This document shows positions 35,263 to 46,667 of a DNA stretch of 64,000 nt, piece by piece. The position numbers and the translations under genes are program-made. The stretch spans positions 744,001-808,000 of the forward strand of contig JAAROD010000094.1 in the NCBI GenBank assembly GCA_012274445.1, given 5' to 3'. The notes beneath the pieces are model-generated. The model did no database searches, was not told where the DNA came from, and worked only from the letters and a program-made list of their open reading frames with translations. This DNA comes from Sclerotiophoma versabilis (lineage: Eukaryota > Ascomycota > Dothideomycetes > Pleosporales > Didymellaceae). The number at the start of each line of letters is the position of its first letter. Within the stretch, counting starts at the first letter, position 1.

Positions 35263-37050
35263 ATGGCCGAATCCAGCATGGCCTCGCCCGAGCAGGCTGC
35301 TCCCTCGCGGCCCAAGCGACCAGCGCCGATGACGAGGCAGTCGAGCAGCCAGTCGCACATATCGCAGAGCCCATCGGACAAGGGGCACCACCGGCCGCAG
35401 CAGCACAAGGTGAGCCACCGCCATGTCGCGGGCGGGCGCATGCAGCGGACCATGTCGGCGGGCAAGAACCTGGGCAAGTTCGCCAAAGCCACGCAGCACC
35501 AGCACCCGCACCAGCACCAGCAGACGCAGCAGCAGCCGCCGCCGCCGCCAGCCGGCGACGAGGGCGGCCGTCACCACCGCCGCTCGCAGTCGGGCGCCTC
35601 CCTCTCCGCGCCCAGCAGCCCGCGCCCCGGCTTCAGGCGCAATGCCTCGTCGGGCGCCATCATGAGACACAACCCGCACCCGCACGCCCACGCCCACGCC
35701 CACGCCGGCCTGCGCAAGAACCACTCGAGCGGCCACCTGGTCGGCAAGGCAAAGGGCGGCAAGTCGTCCAAGGACCTCGCCCCGCCCAAGGCCAAGCTCG
35801 GCAACCCCAGCAGGTCGCGCCAGGCGTCGCCCGAGGAGCGGCCCATTGTGCACTTCGACGTCGGCCACGACGACGACGACGAGGAGGAGGGCGGGTGGAC
35901 CGAGGAGAGCGCGTCCCAGTCGCCGACCACGACCCGCTCCAACACGCGCTCCAGCTCCGTGGCCACCGACGCCCAGCGGCTCGTCGACGACACCACCGAG
36001 AGCAACACCCGGGCGAATGCAGGAGACACGTCGCCCGCGCCCGCACCCGCCGCCGGGCAACCGCCAGCCGAGCTCGAGCGCGCCCGCCTGCCGCCCCAGA
36101 CGAGCAGGGCCGCCTCGTCCACGCACTCGCGCCCGCCCGACGCCGACCTCATCACCTCGCGCCTCCTCCGCCGCAGCGCCTCGCACACTGTCGTCGCCCC
36201 GCAGCCGTCGCCAGTGTCGGCCACAGTCGCCTCCACAGCCGACCGCGGCCACCAGCTCAGCACCAGCGTCGGCAGCACCCTCGTCGACACTCCGGGCCGC
36301 GACCTCGTGTCGCGCTTCATCGACGGCCACGGCTCCGCAGGCACCCCGCATGACGGCAACTACATGCCCGGCCGCCGCGCCTCCGGGGAGAGCGAGGCCC
36401 GTCTCGACAAGACCAAGCGCAACAAGTCCATGCCCGACTTTGCCGACGCAGAAGAAGGCGTCAGCGCAGAAACACCTACGCGCCCGCAGTCCGTCAAGTC
36501 CGGCACCACCACCCCGAACCTGTTCCCCCCAATCAACAACCGCACCCAGAACAAGCTGCTTCTCCAGCGCGCCGCCTCGGCAATCGAGCCACACGCCCCC
36601 GTGCCCGCTATCCTCCGCACCGCCGGCCCCTCCTTCCACAACGTCGGCCTCTCCTACCCTGGTGAAGGCCGTCTTGACCCGCGTCTGCAGCAGCAGTTCA
36701 ACCACGTCGCCATCGAATACAAGGTCATCCAGCGCTATCGCAATCCGCTTGCCGACAGCATATTGCGCATTCAGCAGATGCCTGGCATGCTGCGCAAATT
36801 GCGCGCCACCAAGCCCGCTAGCACCAATGGCAGCAGCAGTCTGGGCATCAGCACCTTGAGTAGCAGTATCAACGAGAACGGGGCTGAGACGGATGGCGCG
36901 GGTAGCAGGCGGAGTGGGACGAGCTACGAGCAGGCCGGTGAGGACTACAACGAGGGCAGGCGCAGTTTGGAGGGTGAAAGGCCGCGGAATGAAGCCGCCG
37001 AGCTGTGTCGGAGACTGTGGGATAGTGCTGAGATTGTCAGCGGTGAATGA
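35263..37050 (+). CDS. TCO89: probable TORC1 subunit Tco89-like protein
   Basis: A single exon of 595 residues in very GC-rich sequence. Most of it is disordered and rich in Ser, His, Gln and Pro: QHQHPHQHQQTQQQPPPPP early on, and a HPHAHAHAHAHAG run at about 140-152. Short Ser/basic motifs (RRNASSG, KNHSSGH, RNKSMPDFA) resemble phospho-sites. The conserved block is near the C-terminus, about 425-510: NRTQNKLLLQRAASAIEP, DPRLQQQFNHVAIEYKVI and YRNPLADSILRIQQM. I associate this with the fungal TORC1 subunit Tco89 family, which helps the complex at the vacuole respond to nutrients. The assignment rests on that block alone. The long reverse-strand frames over this gene (to 683 codons) are GC artefacts. 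Confidence 0.68.
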   Translation: MAESSMASPEQAAPSRPKRPAPMTRQSSSQSHISQSPSDKGHHRPQQHKVSHRHVAGGRMQRTMSAGKNLGKFAKATQHQHPHQHQQTQQQPPPPPAGDEGGRHHRRSQSGASLSAPSSPRPGFRRNASSGAIMRHNPHPHAHAHAHAGLRKNHSSGHLVGKAKGGKSSKDLAPPKAKLGNPSRSRQASPEERPIVHFDVGHDDDDEEEGGWTEESASQSPTTTRSNTRSSSVATDAQRLVDDTTESNTRANAGDTSPAPAPAAGQPPAELERARLPPQTSRAASSTHSRPPDADLITSRLLRRSASHTVVAPQPSPVSATVASTADRGHQLSTSVGSTLVDTPGRDLVSRFIDGHGSAGTPHDGNYMPGRRASGESEARLDKTKRNKSMPDFADAEEGVSAETPTRPQSVKSGTTTPNLFPPINNRTQNKLLLQRAASAIEPHAPVPAILRTAGPSFHNVGLSYPGEGRLDPRLQQQFNHVAIEYKVIQRYRNPLADSILRIQQMPGMLRKLRATKPASTNGSSSLGISTLSSSINENGAETDGAGSRRSGTSYEQAGEDYNEGRRSLEGERPRNEAAELCRRLWDSAEIVSGE

Positions 37051-37688
37051 GGTTGCTGTCAAACGTTGATGTTCGAAACGAATCCCATGTCAAAACACCA
37101 CGACACTATGCGACACCTCAGGCTTCGGAAGAGCATTGGCGAAACACCACGAACATGCTCCTGAGAGCTGCTTCAGACCAGACACTCTGCTTCGACATGT
37201 CACGATACTCCAGCCTGATCCGACGATTCAGCTTGGAAAGAGAACACATCACTGCGCTCCCTGCCACATGCGTAACAGGCTCTACATGGCCCACTTCCGA
37301 CTCGGTACGCGTATAACGCGGCTGCAATCTTCGTCTCGACCGCTTTCTGAGCATCAGCCATTTGCACGATACAGAATTGTACATTTTATGGGAAGGAGGA
37401 ACAACACCAGAGCAAACCACGGGCACATGTTAAGCGCTTGCAAAACGCAAGGCGAGGAAGGAGTAAGGAGCAAGGAGCTACCGAGAACATTATTATTTCA
37501 AGTAGGTTCACTGGCTGGAGTAACAGTAATTTCACACTTGACTGCACCCACTTCATCCTCAATACACAGTCCAGAATTTTCTGAACATCATTCCGCAACT
37601 TAACATGCAACCCGTCACATACATACGGAGCTACCACTGCCAACCATCATCAGTGTCGGTCCCGGCCTTTAGCGAGCTTGACTCTTAC
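37051..37688. other. intergenic, nothing recognisable
   Basis: Between the Tco89-like gene and the 3' end of the minus-strand gene at 37689. No motif or gene was seen. Confidence 0.4.
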
Positions 37689-38388
37689 TCATCGTGCCCA
37701 CGCGTGCGCCCTGGACTGAACCTCCAACCTCCCACGCCTATACTTCTCCTTAAAGACCTCAAAAATCTCCTTCCACTTCCGCCCATTGTAGATCTCATGC
37801 CCCTCTTCGCAAATCCCCGTCCTCTCAGCAATGCTACGTACATCGTGCACGACTTCCTCTGCATTCTCACACACGCCCCTCCCCCTTTACCAACACCTCG
37901 CCTAGCCGTTCGTTTCCTAGCTCTTGGTACTGCGGCCTTCCTAGGGCTCGACCGTTGCGCCGGGGCTTCGATTGTGGCTGGTGGTTGTAGGATGGATCTT
38001 CTTTGCAGTCTGCTTGTCTGTGCTCTTGTCACAAAACTCTGCTCGTTCATACTCTGCTGCTTGATATCTCCCGTGGTGCCCAGTCGACCATTTCCTTCTG
38101 CGTCTTGCAAATGTTCGTGCTGGAGCAGGGGGGTCGAACTCACATGATACTCTTGCCCCTCGTCGCCATTGTATGTGTAGCGTTCACGATGAGCATAGTT
38201 GCTTGCGATATTGTTCCTTGCAACCGCGTTCGACTTTCGACGCCCACAAGAATAAGATTTGCAAGGACAAAGGCGCGATGTTGGAATACCACTGGACAAG
38301 CAGTAAATCCAGCAGCGCCTACCGTGATGACGGGAATATTAGCAGTAATGAGCGAGGTGTAGCTGGGGGCCAATAGGGCCAGCGGCAA
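37689..38388 (-). CDS. small hypothetical protein with N-terminal membrane segment, exons uncertain
   Basis: Three protein-like segments on the minus strand suggest one spliced gene. At 38388 an N-terminus begins MPLALLAPSYTSLITANIPV with a hydrophobic stretch (VGAAGFTAC, FVLANLILVG). At about 38240-38143 a segment reads AHRERYTYNGDEGQEYH and is followed by a good donor GTGAGT at about 38142. At about 38020-37689 a charged C-terminal segment includes CENAEEVVHDVRSI, YNGRKWKEIFEVFKEKYRRG and the stop TGA. The first two segments are in different frames and I could not find a convincing intron between them, so either a splice was missed or a 1-nt lesion exists. No family is recognised. Confidence 0.42.
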
Positions 38389-40725
38389 TTTACTGGACTA
38401 ATGACGAGTGAAATCCTACCATGCTCAAGGCGCTCATTGGTCAGCCCTAACTTCTTTTTACGGGACTTTTCAATGTTCTGAGTTGGCACTGAAGAAATTT
38501 CTTGTCCTTGCCTACCTCCAATGGGATTGTTGCCGTATGATTTTGTTGGCAGCGTACGCTACTGCAACATCCTCGCAGCAGATGTAAGCTACTGCAGGAC
38601 TGTCACGGCAAAATCGGTCTACCCATGCCCACGTGGAGCTCAACTTACTGCGGTCTTCCACACCGAGCCCACAGCCAAGCGCAGATTTTGTAAAGACTCT
38701 GATGTGTGCACGAGAGCAATTTTTGTGTGCCTTGCTTGCCACTGCTTGCGCGTTCTTGGTTCTCGTGGTGTGGCCTTGAGACGCGATGGTGGGAAGCGGG
38801 AGCGGAAGAAAAAGAAGGTTGCAAGAGACGGCAAGGGCCTTCACTTGAGCTGCATGTGACCAATCAGCGCACAATCGCAAACCTTTTGCAGATCCTGCGC
38901 ATGCCGATTGCTTCCTTGCTGGATCATAGCCTTCGACTCAAGTCGGCGTAAGGGCTTCCAGACTTCCACCTGGCGGTCATCCTTGTGAGCAAAAGTCCAC
39001 GTCAGTCGCAGAGCCCTCGCAGACTCGCGTGTGCCCACGCGATCTTGTCCTCACCGGAGCCCTTTGCTGGCTTGCCACTGCTTCCATGTTGTCGGTCGGC
39101 CCGGGTGTACTACTGCAGTGACATGACGGTAAGGGCCTTGTAGTCAACGGCGAGTCCACAGCTCCAGCCGGCCAATCGCAGAACGAGCGCAAAATCTAGC
39201 GTATGCTGGATCTGGCTTTTGGCAAGTCTCTCGCTCTCCTCGGCGACGTTGGGTATGCTGCACAATGTTGAGGAGAAGTATTCTGGAACTAGGTATTGTG
39301 CAAGACCGTAGTATACGTAACGTACGTACTCGATGTGCTTGGTCCCAGCGCCGCGATAGTGATGCAGTGTGCTGGATGTATGAACCAACAAAGCAGCGCT
39401 TCTTTGGGGTGCAGTCAATGGGAGTCGGTGTGATGCGACCCAAAGGATGGCCGGTCTGGCCATTCTCCCTACGAAAAGCAGCGCAAGTCTGCGTGGTGGA
39501 GTGTGGAAAAGCAGCGGGGTCGGCAAGTCTACCGTGAGCCTACCACGTAGTCTGGTGTGGAGTCTCGACACGTCGACGTCAATCGCAGTCACGTCTACCG
39601 AGCCCTTACCTTGGCTCTACGAATTGATTGCGGAAGTGGCTGCTGAGGACCAGTAGAGACATGGATTCGGAAAGATGGTTGGGAACCTTCTGCGCCCTCG
39701 ATGTTGGAGGTTCAGCCGGCGTAGCTGAATGGCTGAGACAGAGAGCACGACACCAAGCGCAAGACCACGTTGGTTGCCGCTCGCTCAGGCACCGCGCTCT
39801 GGTTGGCCGCCCACCGGGTCGTGCCCGCGGCTGTACCTGCGCCTGGGAGAACAAGGCCAGACACCGCGACGGACAGCGTTCCACGATGCCACGTCGAGCG
39901 AGAATCACTGGCGTGGGTCGCAGTCCCACGATGTTGACGAGGTCGTGGCCGTGGCCGTGTCTGAGGCCACCCAGGTCACCCGTCGCGCACCCATGTTTCA
40001 CTGCCTAAGCACAGCGGTCATGGTGCAACGGTTGGGGTGAGAGCTGGGGATGGAGAGCGTTGATGAGCGGCAAGGATGGAACAGGGGCATTCAGTCTTTG
40101 TCTGCTGGGTTGGTGAGGAGACGACTGCGCGCATTCCAGCGTTGTCCTGGATACTTGCACAGAATGGGCGCCAGATGAGGTCACGCTGCCCGCATGCACA
40201 GCGACGCAAGAGCAGCGCAAGGTTGGGCCGGAAAGATTCCAGCGTGCAGCGTGCAGAGGATTTGCCGTGCGCCCGTCGCCCGCAGCAGATCGGGCGGGCT
40301 AGCCTGGGTCTTTGTCAGGCACAGCCAGTGTTTGCTTGGCTCCCTCTGAGCCATCCTGGTCTGCGTTAGCGTGCGCCGCTGTGTGAAATGAGCATTTTGG
40401 CGCGGGCGGGTCGCAATTTCCTTTAACTTGAGCACGCTTTCCTCGCACCTTCGTTTTGCTCCAAACGCCTCCACTCTCTCAAAACACATTACACTTCGCC
40501 ATTAGGCTGTGCCTTGCACCCACGCTCATTGCTAGCACCACTGTCACTACGACTATACATATCACTGCTGCCGCTTCCTCCTTCCGCGCAACATCAGCAC
40601 CAACCAATTCGCTAAGACATCATACACCGTCCACGAGATTTGTCTCAGATTACCTTCATTGGAAGCATTCCACTCGCAACGACTTGATATCAACTCCATC
40701 AACCAACTCAACAACATCAACCACC
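38389..40725. other. 2.3 kb without recognisable gene
   Basis: Short overlapping frames on both strands without domain, signal or consistent codon character. A C/T-rich, CAACATCAACC-type leader just before 40726 belongs to the next gene. Non-coding RNA cannot be excluded. Confidence 0.4.
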
Positions 40726-41118
40726 ATGCGCTCCTTCCAGGCTGTCATCGTCTTCCTTTTTGCGCTCGTCGCCAGCGTCTTCGCTGCCGAGGCTGAGTAC
40801 TATGACGCTACTGTCTACATCACCTCAACTGTCTACCGCGTCAACACCGTCACCATGTCTGGCTCTGCTCCTAGCGTCGTAGCAAACTCGACCAGCACCA
40901 TCTCTGCACCCAGCTATGCCGTTTCCTCCATCTCTGCGTCCAGCTACGCAGTACCCTCCGTCACTGCTTCTTACGGCACCAACGGCACTGCCATCATCAA
41001 GCCCACTGGCAGTGCAACCAACCCCTCGACTCCCGAGTTCACTGGTGCAGCATCCGGCCTGAACGCGCCTGCCCTCGTCGCCGCGCTCGCCGCTGCTGTT
41101 GGCTACCTCGTCCTGTAA
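40726..41118 (+). CDS. small Ser/Thr-rich GPI-type cell-surface protein
   Basis: 130 residues. The start ATG lies in a strong fungal context (CAACCACCATG). A signal peptide MRSFQAVIVFLFALVASVFA is followed by a short Tyr/Thr-rich region (YYDATVYITSTVYRVNTV) typical of small fungal wall proteins. Then come Ser/Thr-rich repeats with PSYAVSSISASSYAVPS and two NxT/NxS sites. The C-terminus has a small-residue omega region (GAASG) and a hydrophobic tail ALVAALAAAVGYLVL, the layout for GPI anchoring. Proteins of this sort sit in the plasma membrane or wall; the exact role is unknown. The open frame extends upstream to 40456, but that part is leader-like and lacks a better start. Confidence 0.82.
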   Translation: MRSFQAVIVFLFALVASVFAAEAEYYDATVYITSTVYRVNTVTMSGSAPSVVANSTSTISAPSYAVSSISASSYAVPSVTASYGTNGTAIIKPTGSATNPSTPEFTGAASGLNAPALVAALAAAVGYLVL

Positions 41119-44110
41119 AGTCATCTCCGCATTGCCTAGCCTACCACTTGGCACTGTCTACACCCCAAGTGCTGGCCAGGCAACGCCGAGTGCTTCCACG
41201 AGTCACGACCTTCTCTTCTTCACTGCAACTTCACCTACCCTTTACATTCTCTTCTGTTGCACACACGTTCCCAACTTGGGCCGACGCTATCTACCGCCAT
41301 TGTAATCACATTCTCATTTGTTTGAAACGATTGATGAACTGCGATACCTTTGGTTTTTGTTGAGGTCTATATATACTTTCCTTCGCAACACACCTAGTCA
41401 TCAACGACTACCACCCCCTTCATGTTACGCGCGCAACAAAGACGCTGCTTCGCACCCGCGATGGAGTATTCTTTTCGAGATTGGAGGCAGCGCAATATGG
41501 TCTGCGAGTCAGACACCTCCTTCACTTCACGCAGTCTGTCACAAAATGACCGCGCCCTTTCTCTGGTGGAGCTGGAGTTTGGTGATACCCCTTTTGGACG
41601 GAATACCCCCCTTGTTCTCCAGTTTTTACTTGGATTACATATTGTTTTGCTTGGAGGATTTTGTTGGATTTGAGTTGAGATAGTGGAGTAATTAAAAATC
41701 CTCTTTCTCCAAGGATTGAGAATGACCAGCCTGCACTATACAAGCGCTACAATTCCCCTAGTCCTGATGGAACAGTGAGAAAATGAAGATGTTCGCAGTA
41801 CAACTATCGCCCCTTTCGCATCGTGACCAACTCCACCACAAAATTCTCACGATGCCTGCTCAATAGCAAAAGGCTACTAAGCGCGCACTCTCACCTTCCT
41901 TATGCAGAACATCTCATTTCCCACAGTGAGGCCCCCGGCCAAGCTGGAAACAATCCTAAGAAATCCTGAACAACCACCGTGCCTCGCCCTGCCCCAAGCA
42001 CCCCACGTGCACTGTTAGACGCAAATCGTTTACCTCACAAGCGCTGCTCCGACCACACCTTAACGCCCTGGTGAAGGAATCGCGACTCGATATTAGCCTC
42101 AAGCTGTGCGTTTCGTAGCGTACGATCATGGACTGATTCAAGCACGCAGACACGCGATTCGAAACAGGGAGCTTGCTGCGCGCCTTGCCGTGGGGGCCGA
42201 GCGAGCAGAGTCAAAGTGTGCACAGTGTGGGCAGTGACTACAGGTCAGACTTCCCCAGTGCGACCATGCTGTAAGCAGATGCTCGGCCCGCGCAGACCCT
42301 TTACAAGCGCAGACCCAAACGATCCCACAGCCGGCTCGCTTTCTCCACGCGCCGGCATCGGCCGAGTACGAGTTTCGTGTTTGTGGGTTATGATTGAGTT
42401 CGAGTCGGACGGTCAGGAATGCGTGCTGTGTGTAGGTAGCAGTGGCTATAGTTGTCGTCCGGACGTGTCTTGTAACGTACTCGGAAATCGGCCAGGGCTT
42501 CTACGGCCGTCGGTGATGGATGTCGGTGTAGTTATAGCCTGGCCCAGGCGCGTCGCGCACTTGTCGATAAACTAGACGCTAGGAGAGGATTTTAACCACC
42601 TTAGCAAAGGCAGCAAAACAACCCTGTTTAGTTCATTTATGCAACTTGTAACAATGATACCTGAGGCAAAACTACTACGAGTAATTATTGTCTTTATAAG
42701 AAGGAACCTGAGTCTATGTTATACGTGCAGGCTAAAGAAAACATAACTGTTCTGATGCTGGTACGAACTTGCTAAGAACGAGACAGGACCACGGCATTGA
42801 TCCTCGATCTGTGATTTGGAATGCCCTATCGATGGAGCAAGTATGGCACAGAGCACGCGAGCAGAGACATTGGGTTGATCGGAATGGTGGCGCACTATTG
42901 GTGTTGTATGTGAAAATGTTGTCGGTCCATGGCGTTGGAATGCGAACATGCCCGATTAAGCAGGTGTGCACTCCAGCGTCGATTGCAGCGTTGGAAGTGT
43001 TACTCTACGCTAGGCGCAGGACAAGGACAAGCTCGAGAAGTGGTAATTGTTTTCTTTTTTTGATTTGTTAGGTGTGGAGGACGATGGGCGCGCATTTAGG
43101 CAGCAAGAATATCGATACAATATCTATACAATCCCTATAATATATAACAATATCTGTACAATTTCTATAACAATTTCTATAACAATTTCCATAACAACAT
43201 CTGTAGCAATATCTACAAGCAACGTGTACAAGATATGTATGGAAGACAAGCTGGAGCGATGCAAAGACTCAAGTATTGGATTAGTGTTGGCTAGGTGCAA
43301 GTCTTCATGGCTCATTCGGTTGGGTTAGTGTAAACAAGGATTTGTTTTCCTGGGTAGATGATGAAAGTAAATTCAGACGGAAAGCAGGAGCGGAGCGATG
43401 ACGCAGGTCAATTCCGACCATCTGGAGGTATCCATGGAAGCAAGGTTCGCGACCAGGATGTGCTGGTAGGGTTTTGCGGGAGGACGTGTGCCGCGGACAG
43501 GCCAGGAAGCCCCTGCGAAGGGACAGAGATGTTTCAAGATTGGGTGACGTCAATCTCGAAGTGGGTGAGCTTATTATGCGGTGTAGTACATTTTGAGAGA
43601 TTGGACACGCTCATGGGTGGGGATGGTTGGTGCTGATGCTGGTTGTATTGCACTACGCTACAATATGAAGGTGCATGACGCGCTGCTATTGCGCAACGGA
43701 TGAGCATGCGGTGAAGGCAGGCCAAATACAAAGGAAATGCTGATGCAAAATGCTACTTCCAACAAGCCGTAACAAGAGTCCTCCCATACATATATCCAAC
43801 GAAGGTTCGAAGAGTCTACGAAAGCAGCCGCTGGGGCTTGGGGTATAGCTGAAGAAGGGAAAGGGTAGATGGGAGAGAAATAAAAATTAAGGGTAGTATA
43901 TGCTGAGGCGTGTTTGGTTTACAGGCCTGTGATGCGATGCTGATAGCAGATCCGGGTATATGGGTATCCAAAGAAAGGAATATAGCGATAGTAGGCGCAA
44001 GGGAAAGGTGGCGAAAGCTACGCGAGATGATGACTGCGCCAGAGCCGCCTTCTGTCGTAGCGCCACCGTACGCTTCACGACCTTGCGGATGGCCGTTGAA
44101 GCGAGCGGGG
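41119..44110. other. 3 kb without recognisable gene
   Basis: No coherent coding signal on either strand. The only structure seen is the imperfect 12-bp tandem repeat at 43118-43219. The region upstream of 44111 is the 3' flank of the minus-strand gene. Confidence 0.4.
43118..43219 (+). repeat. imperfect 12-bp minisatellite
   Basis: About eight units close to CAATTTCTATAA (variants CAATATCTATA, CAATTTCCATAA, CAACATCTGTAG, CAATATCTACAA) in tandem. Intergenic. Confidence 0.75.
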
Positions 44111-45694
44111 TCATGTGCCCATGGACACACCGTCGTCGTTTGAGCCGACAAAGCCGGCCATGGGGCCCATGTCCATCCTGAGGTATTGGTCTTGGTGGCC
44201 TTCGATGCCCTCCATGCCAGTCGGCATGCCCATTGGGCCGGTCATGCCAGCTGTGTTCATGACGTGTGGGTCCATGATGACGACCGAGGGTCGGCGGCTG
44301 TTGGTGGCGGAGGCCATGTGCTGGGCATGTTGTGGATGCGGGGATATCTGCTGCTGGTGATGGGGGCTGTAGGCCTGGTTCCGCGACTGGTTCATGTGCT
44401 GGCGAGCGGCGGCCCACGCCTGGGCTTGAGCGTGGGCTTGAGCGTGGGCGTGGGCGTGGGCATGCGCCTGTATCGAGGCTTGGGCGTGGGCCTGTGTGAC
44501 GTGGATGGGGGGCTGCATGTGCGGATGAAGCTGTTGGGAGGGGTGTGTGGGTGTTGGCTGGAGCGGCAGGGCGTGGTGGTGCGGCATGGAGAGCGGCGGC
44601 GGTTGGTGGTGGTGCTGGTACTTGGCGTCGTCGTCTTGGAGGGCGGGCGGGTCGAGTTCAAGATGGTGGTGGTGGTGGTCATCGTCGTCGTCGTCGTCGC
44701 CCTCGGCGTCGAGCTGGTCGCTCTCGCCGCTCACGGTTGCGGGGGCAGAGAAGGGCAGGGCGGCGTCCCGCTTGATGGGGCTGCTCTGGCTGGGCCGGGT
44801 GGCGGGCGCGAAGGGGTAGGGGGGCAGGCTGGCCATGGAGCAGGAGCGCGAGTCGGGCAGCTGCCTCTGGGCGGCCATGCCGGAGGCGGCGGCGCTGTTC
44901 TCGCGCACGACGGCGCGCCACTTGTCGACCAGGCGGTCAAAGTCCCAGTTGCGGTAGTCGATGCCCTGCTTGCTCAGCTCCTTGGCCGTGTCGGGGCCGA
45001 GGGCGATGGTGACGGGCGACAGGTCGGCGGCGGCGGCGGGGCCGCGGTGGGCGCGCAGGCAGTCCCGCTCCCGGCGCGCGCTCTCGAGCTGCAGCTCGGC
45101 CTCTCTGCGGGCGTCGGCGGCGCGGGCATAGCAGCGCAGGGTCTCGAGCTGCCAGTGCTCGTGGCGGGCCTGGTCGGGCTGGCGCTGCCAGTGGTTGTAG
45201 GCGTCGGCGATGTGGTTGAAGAGCTTCTGCGGGTCGGGGTCGCACGGCGGCGGCGTGGGCAGCGGCGAGGCGGCGGGCGCGGGCGCGGGCTGGGCGGCGG
45301 CGGCGGCGGCGGCGGGGTACAGCTGGTCGAGCTGGCGCTGGCGCTGGTGGGCCAGCAGGCGCTCGCGCACGCAGCGGTTGAGGGCGTCGAGCTGCTTGGG
45401 GCCGGGCGGGGCGACGGACCACGAGTCGGGCGTGGGGAAGGGCTGGCAGGAGAAGAGGGTGGCGGGGGCGGGCAGGATGTGCAGGCACAGGGCGGGGAAG
45501 CTGAGGGTGTAGGGGTCGACGTCGAAGAGGCGGGCGCCGGTGGCCCTGAGGCTGCGCGGGTCAGTCATGCACGCTTCGCAGACGGCGGCCGTCACACTCA
45601 CCTCGCCTCGCGCACGCTCCGCAGCAGCTCGCGCAGCGCCAGCTCGGCCGCCCTGGCCGTCTCCAGCTCGTCGCCGTGGCGCCGCGGCGGCGGC

Positions 45695-45733
<39 letters not shown>

Positions 45734-46308
45734 CGCTGCTGCCCCCGCTGCTGCTCCCGCTGCTCCCGCTCCAGCTTGCGCATCTGCCGCGACGCGTCCC
45801 GCCGCTGCGACAGCTGGCGGTTGCTGCTGCCCCAGCTCACCTCCTTGAACTGGCCCCGCGTCCGGCCCAGGTCGATGCCCAGCCCCGCGTCGTCGTCGTC
45901 GGGGCTCTGCACCACCGTCGACGACCCCTCGCTGCCCACGCTGTGCTTGGTCGCCGCCGGCGTGCCCTCGCCGCTGCTGTCCTCCCTCCTCCGCGACAGG
46001 CTGCCCTTGGCCTGCCGCCGCGTGATGCCGCCGCGCAGCTTGCGGATCTCGTCGACCACGTGGATCCCGTCGGCCGCCTTGGGGTTCTTCGCCCGGATGT
46101 ACAGGTCGAGGTGCCGGCCCAGCGAGCTCGACGTGAACGCCTGGCCGCAGAACGGGCAGTTCTTGTCCTTGGCCGCCTTCAGCAGCCCCGGCTCCGCCGT
46201 CGACCGCGGCGTCCCCGTGTCGCCGTCGCCCATGCTGCCGCTCCCCATCCCATTCAGCCTCCCCGGCCTGGTGTGCGCGTGTGCCTCCGTTTCGAGTGGG
46301 CCCTGCAT
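44111..46308 (-). CDS. fungal protein with N-terminal CxxC...H motif and His/Gln-rich tail
   Basis: Two exons, 46308-45602 and 45551-44111 (50-bp intron, GTGAGT), join in phase to 715 residues. Residues about 45-100 hold the conserved part: KDKNCPFCGQAF, SSSLGRHLDLYIRAKNP, IHVVDEIRKLRGGITRRQ. The C-x2-C...H spacing suggests a zinc-binding knuckle, but the second His/Cys of a classical finger is not obvious. Then follow a Gln/Arg helix with an 11-12 Gln run, a helical middle (DPQKLFNHIADAYNHW; IDYRNWDFDRLVDKWRAVV), an acidic run next to five His, and a His/Ala/Gln-rich tail (HAHAHAHAHAQAHAQAQ). A nuclear regulatory role is only a guess from composition. The start is the first ATG that keeps the conserved block; the frame is open a little further upstream. 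Confidence 0.72.
45697..45729 (+). repeat. CTG/CAG microsatellite (11 units) coding polyglutamine
   Basis: Eleven pure CTG units on the plus strand, read as CAG (Gln) in the minus-strand gene, directly before the codons for a four-proline run. Confidence 0.9.
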
Positions 46309-46667
46309 ATGCTGTGCACTGAGCCTTACCGCATGGCGCTGCGCTGCAAACAATCAAACAAGACAAGGAAACCAACTGTGTGTACGGATGATGTGGAAAG
46401 ACGATCGAACAGCGCCCGTGAAAGGAGCGACGCGTTGCATGAGATTATTCCTGTGCTTGGCACCAAATTGCAGCCCCCTAACTTGTCCAACGAGGTCCCG
46501 CCGTCCAGAGCTCTATCCCCTGCGATTTGCCCGCTCGCGCCGCCATGTCATCTGTGCTGCCCGCGGGAGCGCTAGACATGCCGACGCTTGGGCCCGCCAG
46601 GAACACACGCGCCTTAGCCCACCACCCGCAACTCGCCATCACCTATCATTTGCCCGCCCTCTACCAC
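46309..46667. other. intergenic between two tandem minus-strand genes
   Basis: 359 bp, the 5' flank of the His/Gln-rich gene and the 3' flank of the ABCF gene. A GTAAGG donor-like and CACAG acceptor-like pair just before 46308 hints at a spliced 5' leader. Confidence 0.4.

Noticed and set aside
35011..37062. A 683-codon minus-strand open frame opposite the Tco89-like gene
   Set aside because: Ala/Gly/Arg/Val-rich composition from high GC, no domain; the plus-strand frame has family motifs.
39715..39790. tRNA-like start GCGTAGCTGAATGGCTGAG
   Set aside because: I could not pair an acceptor stem or find a T-loop at the right distance.
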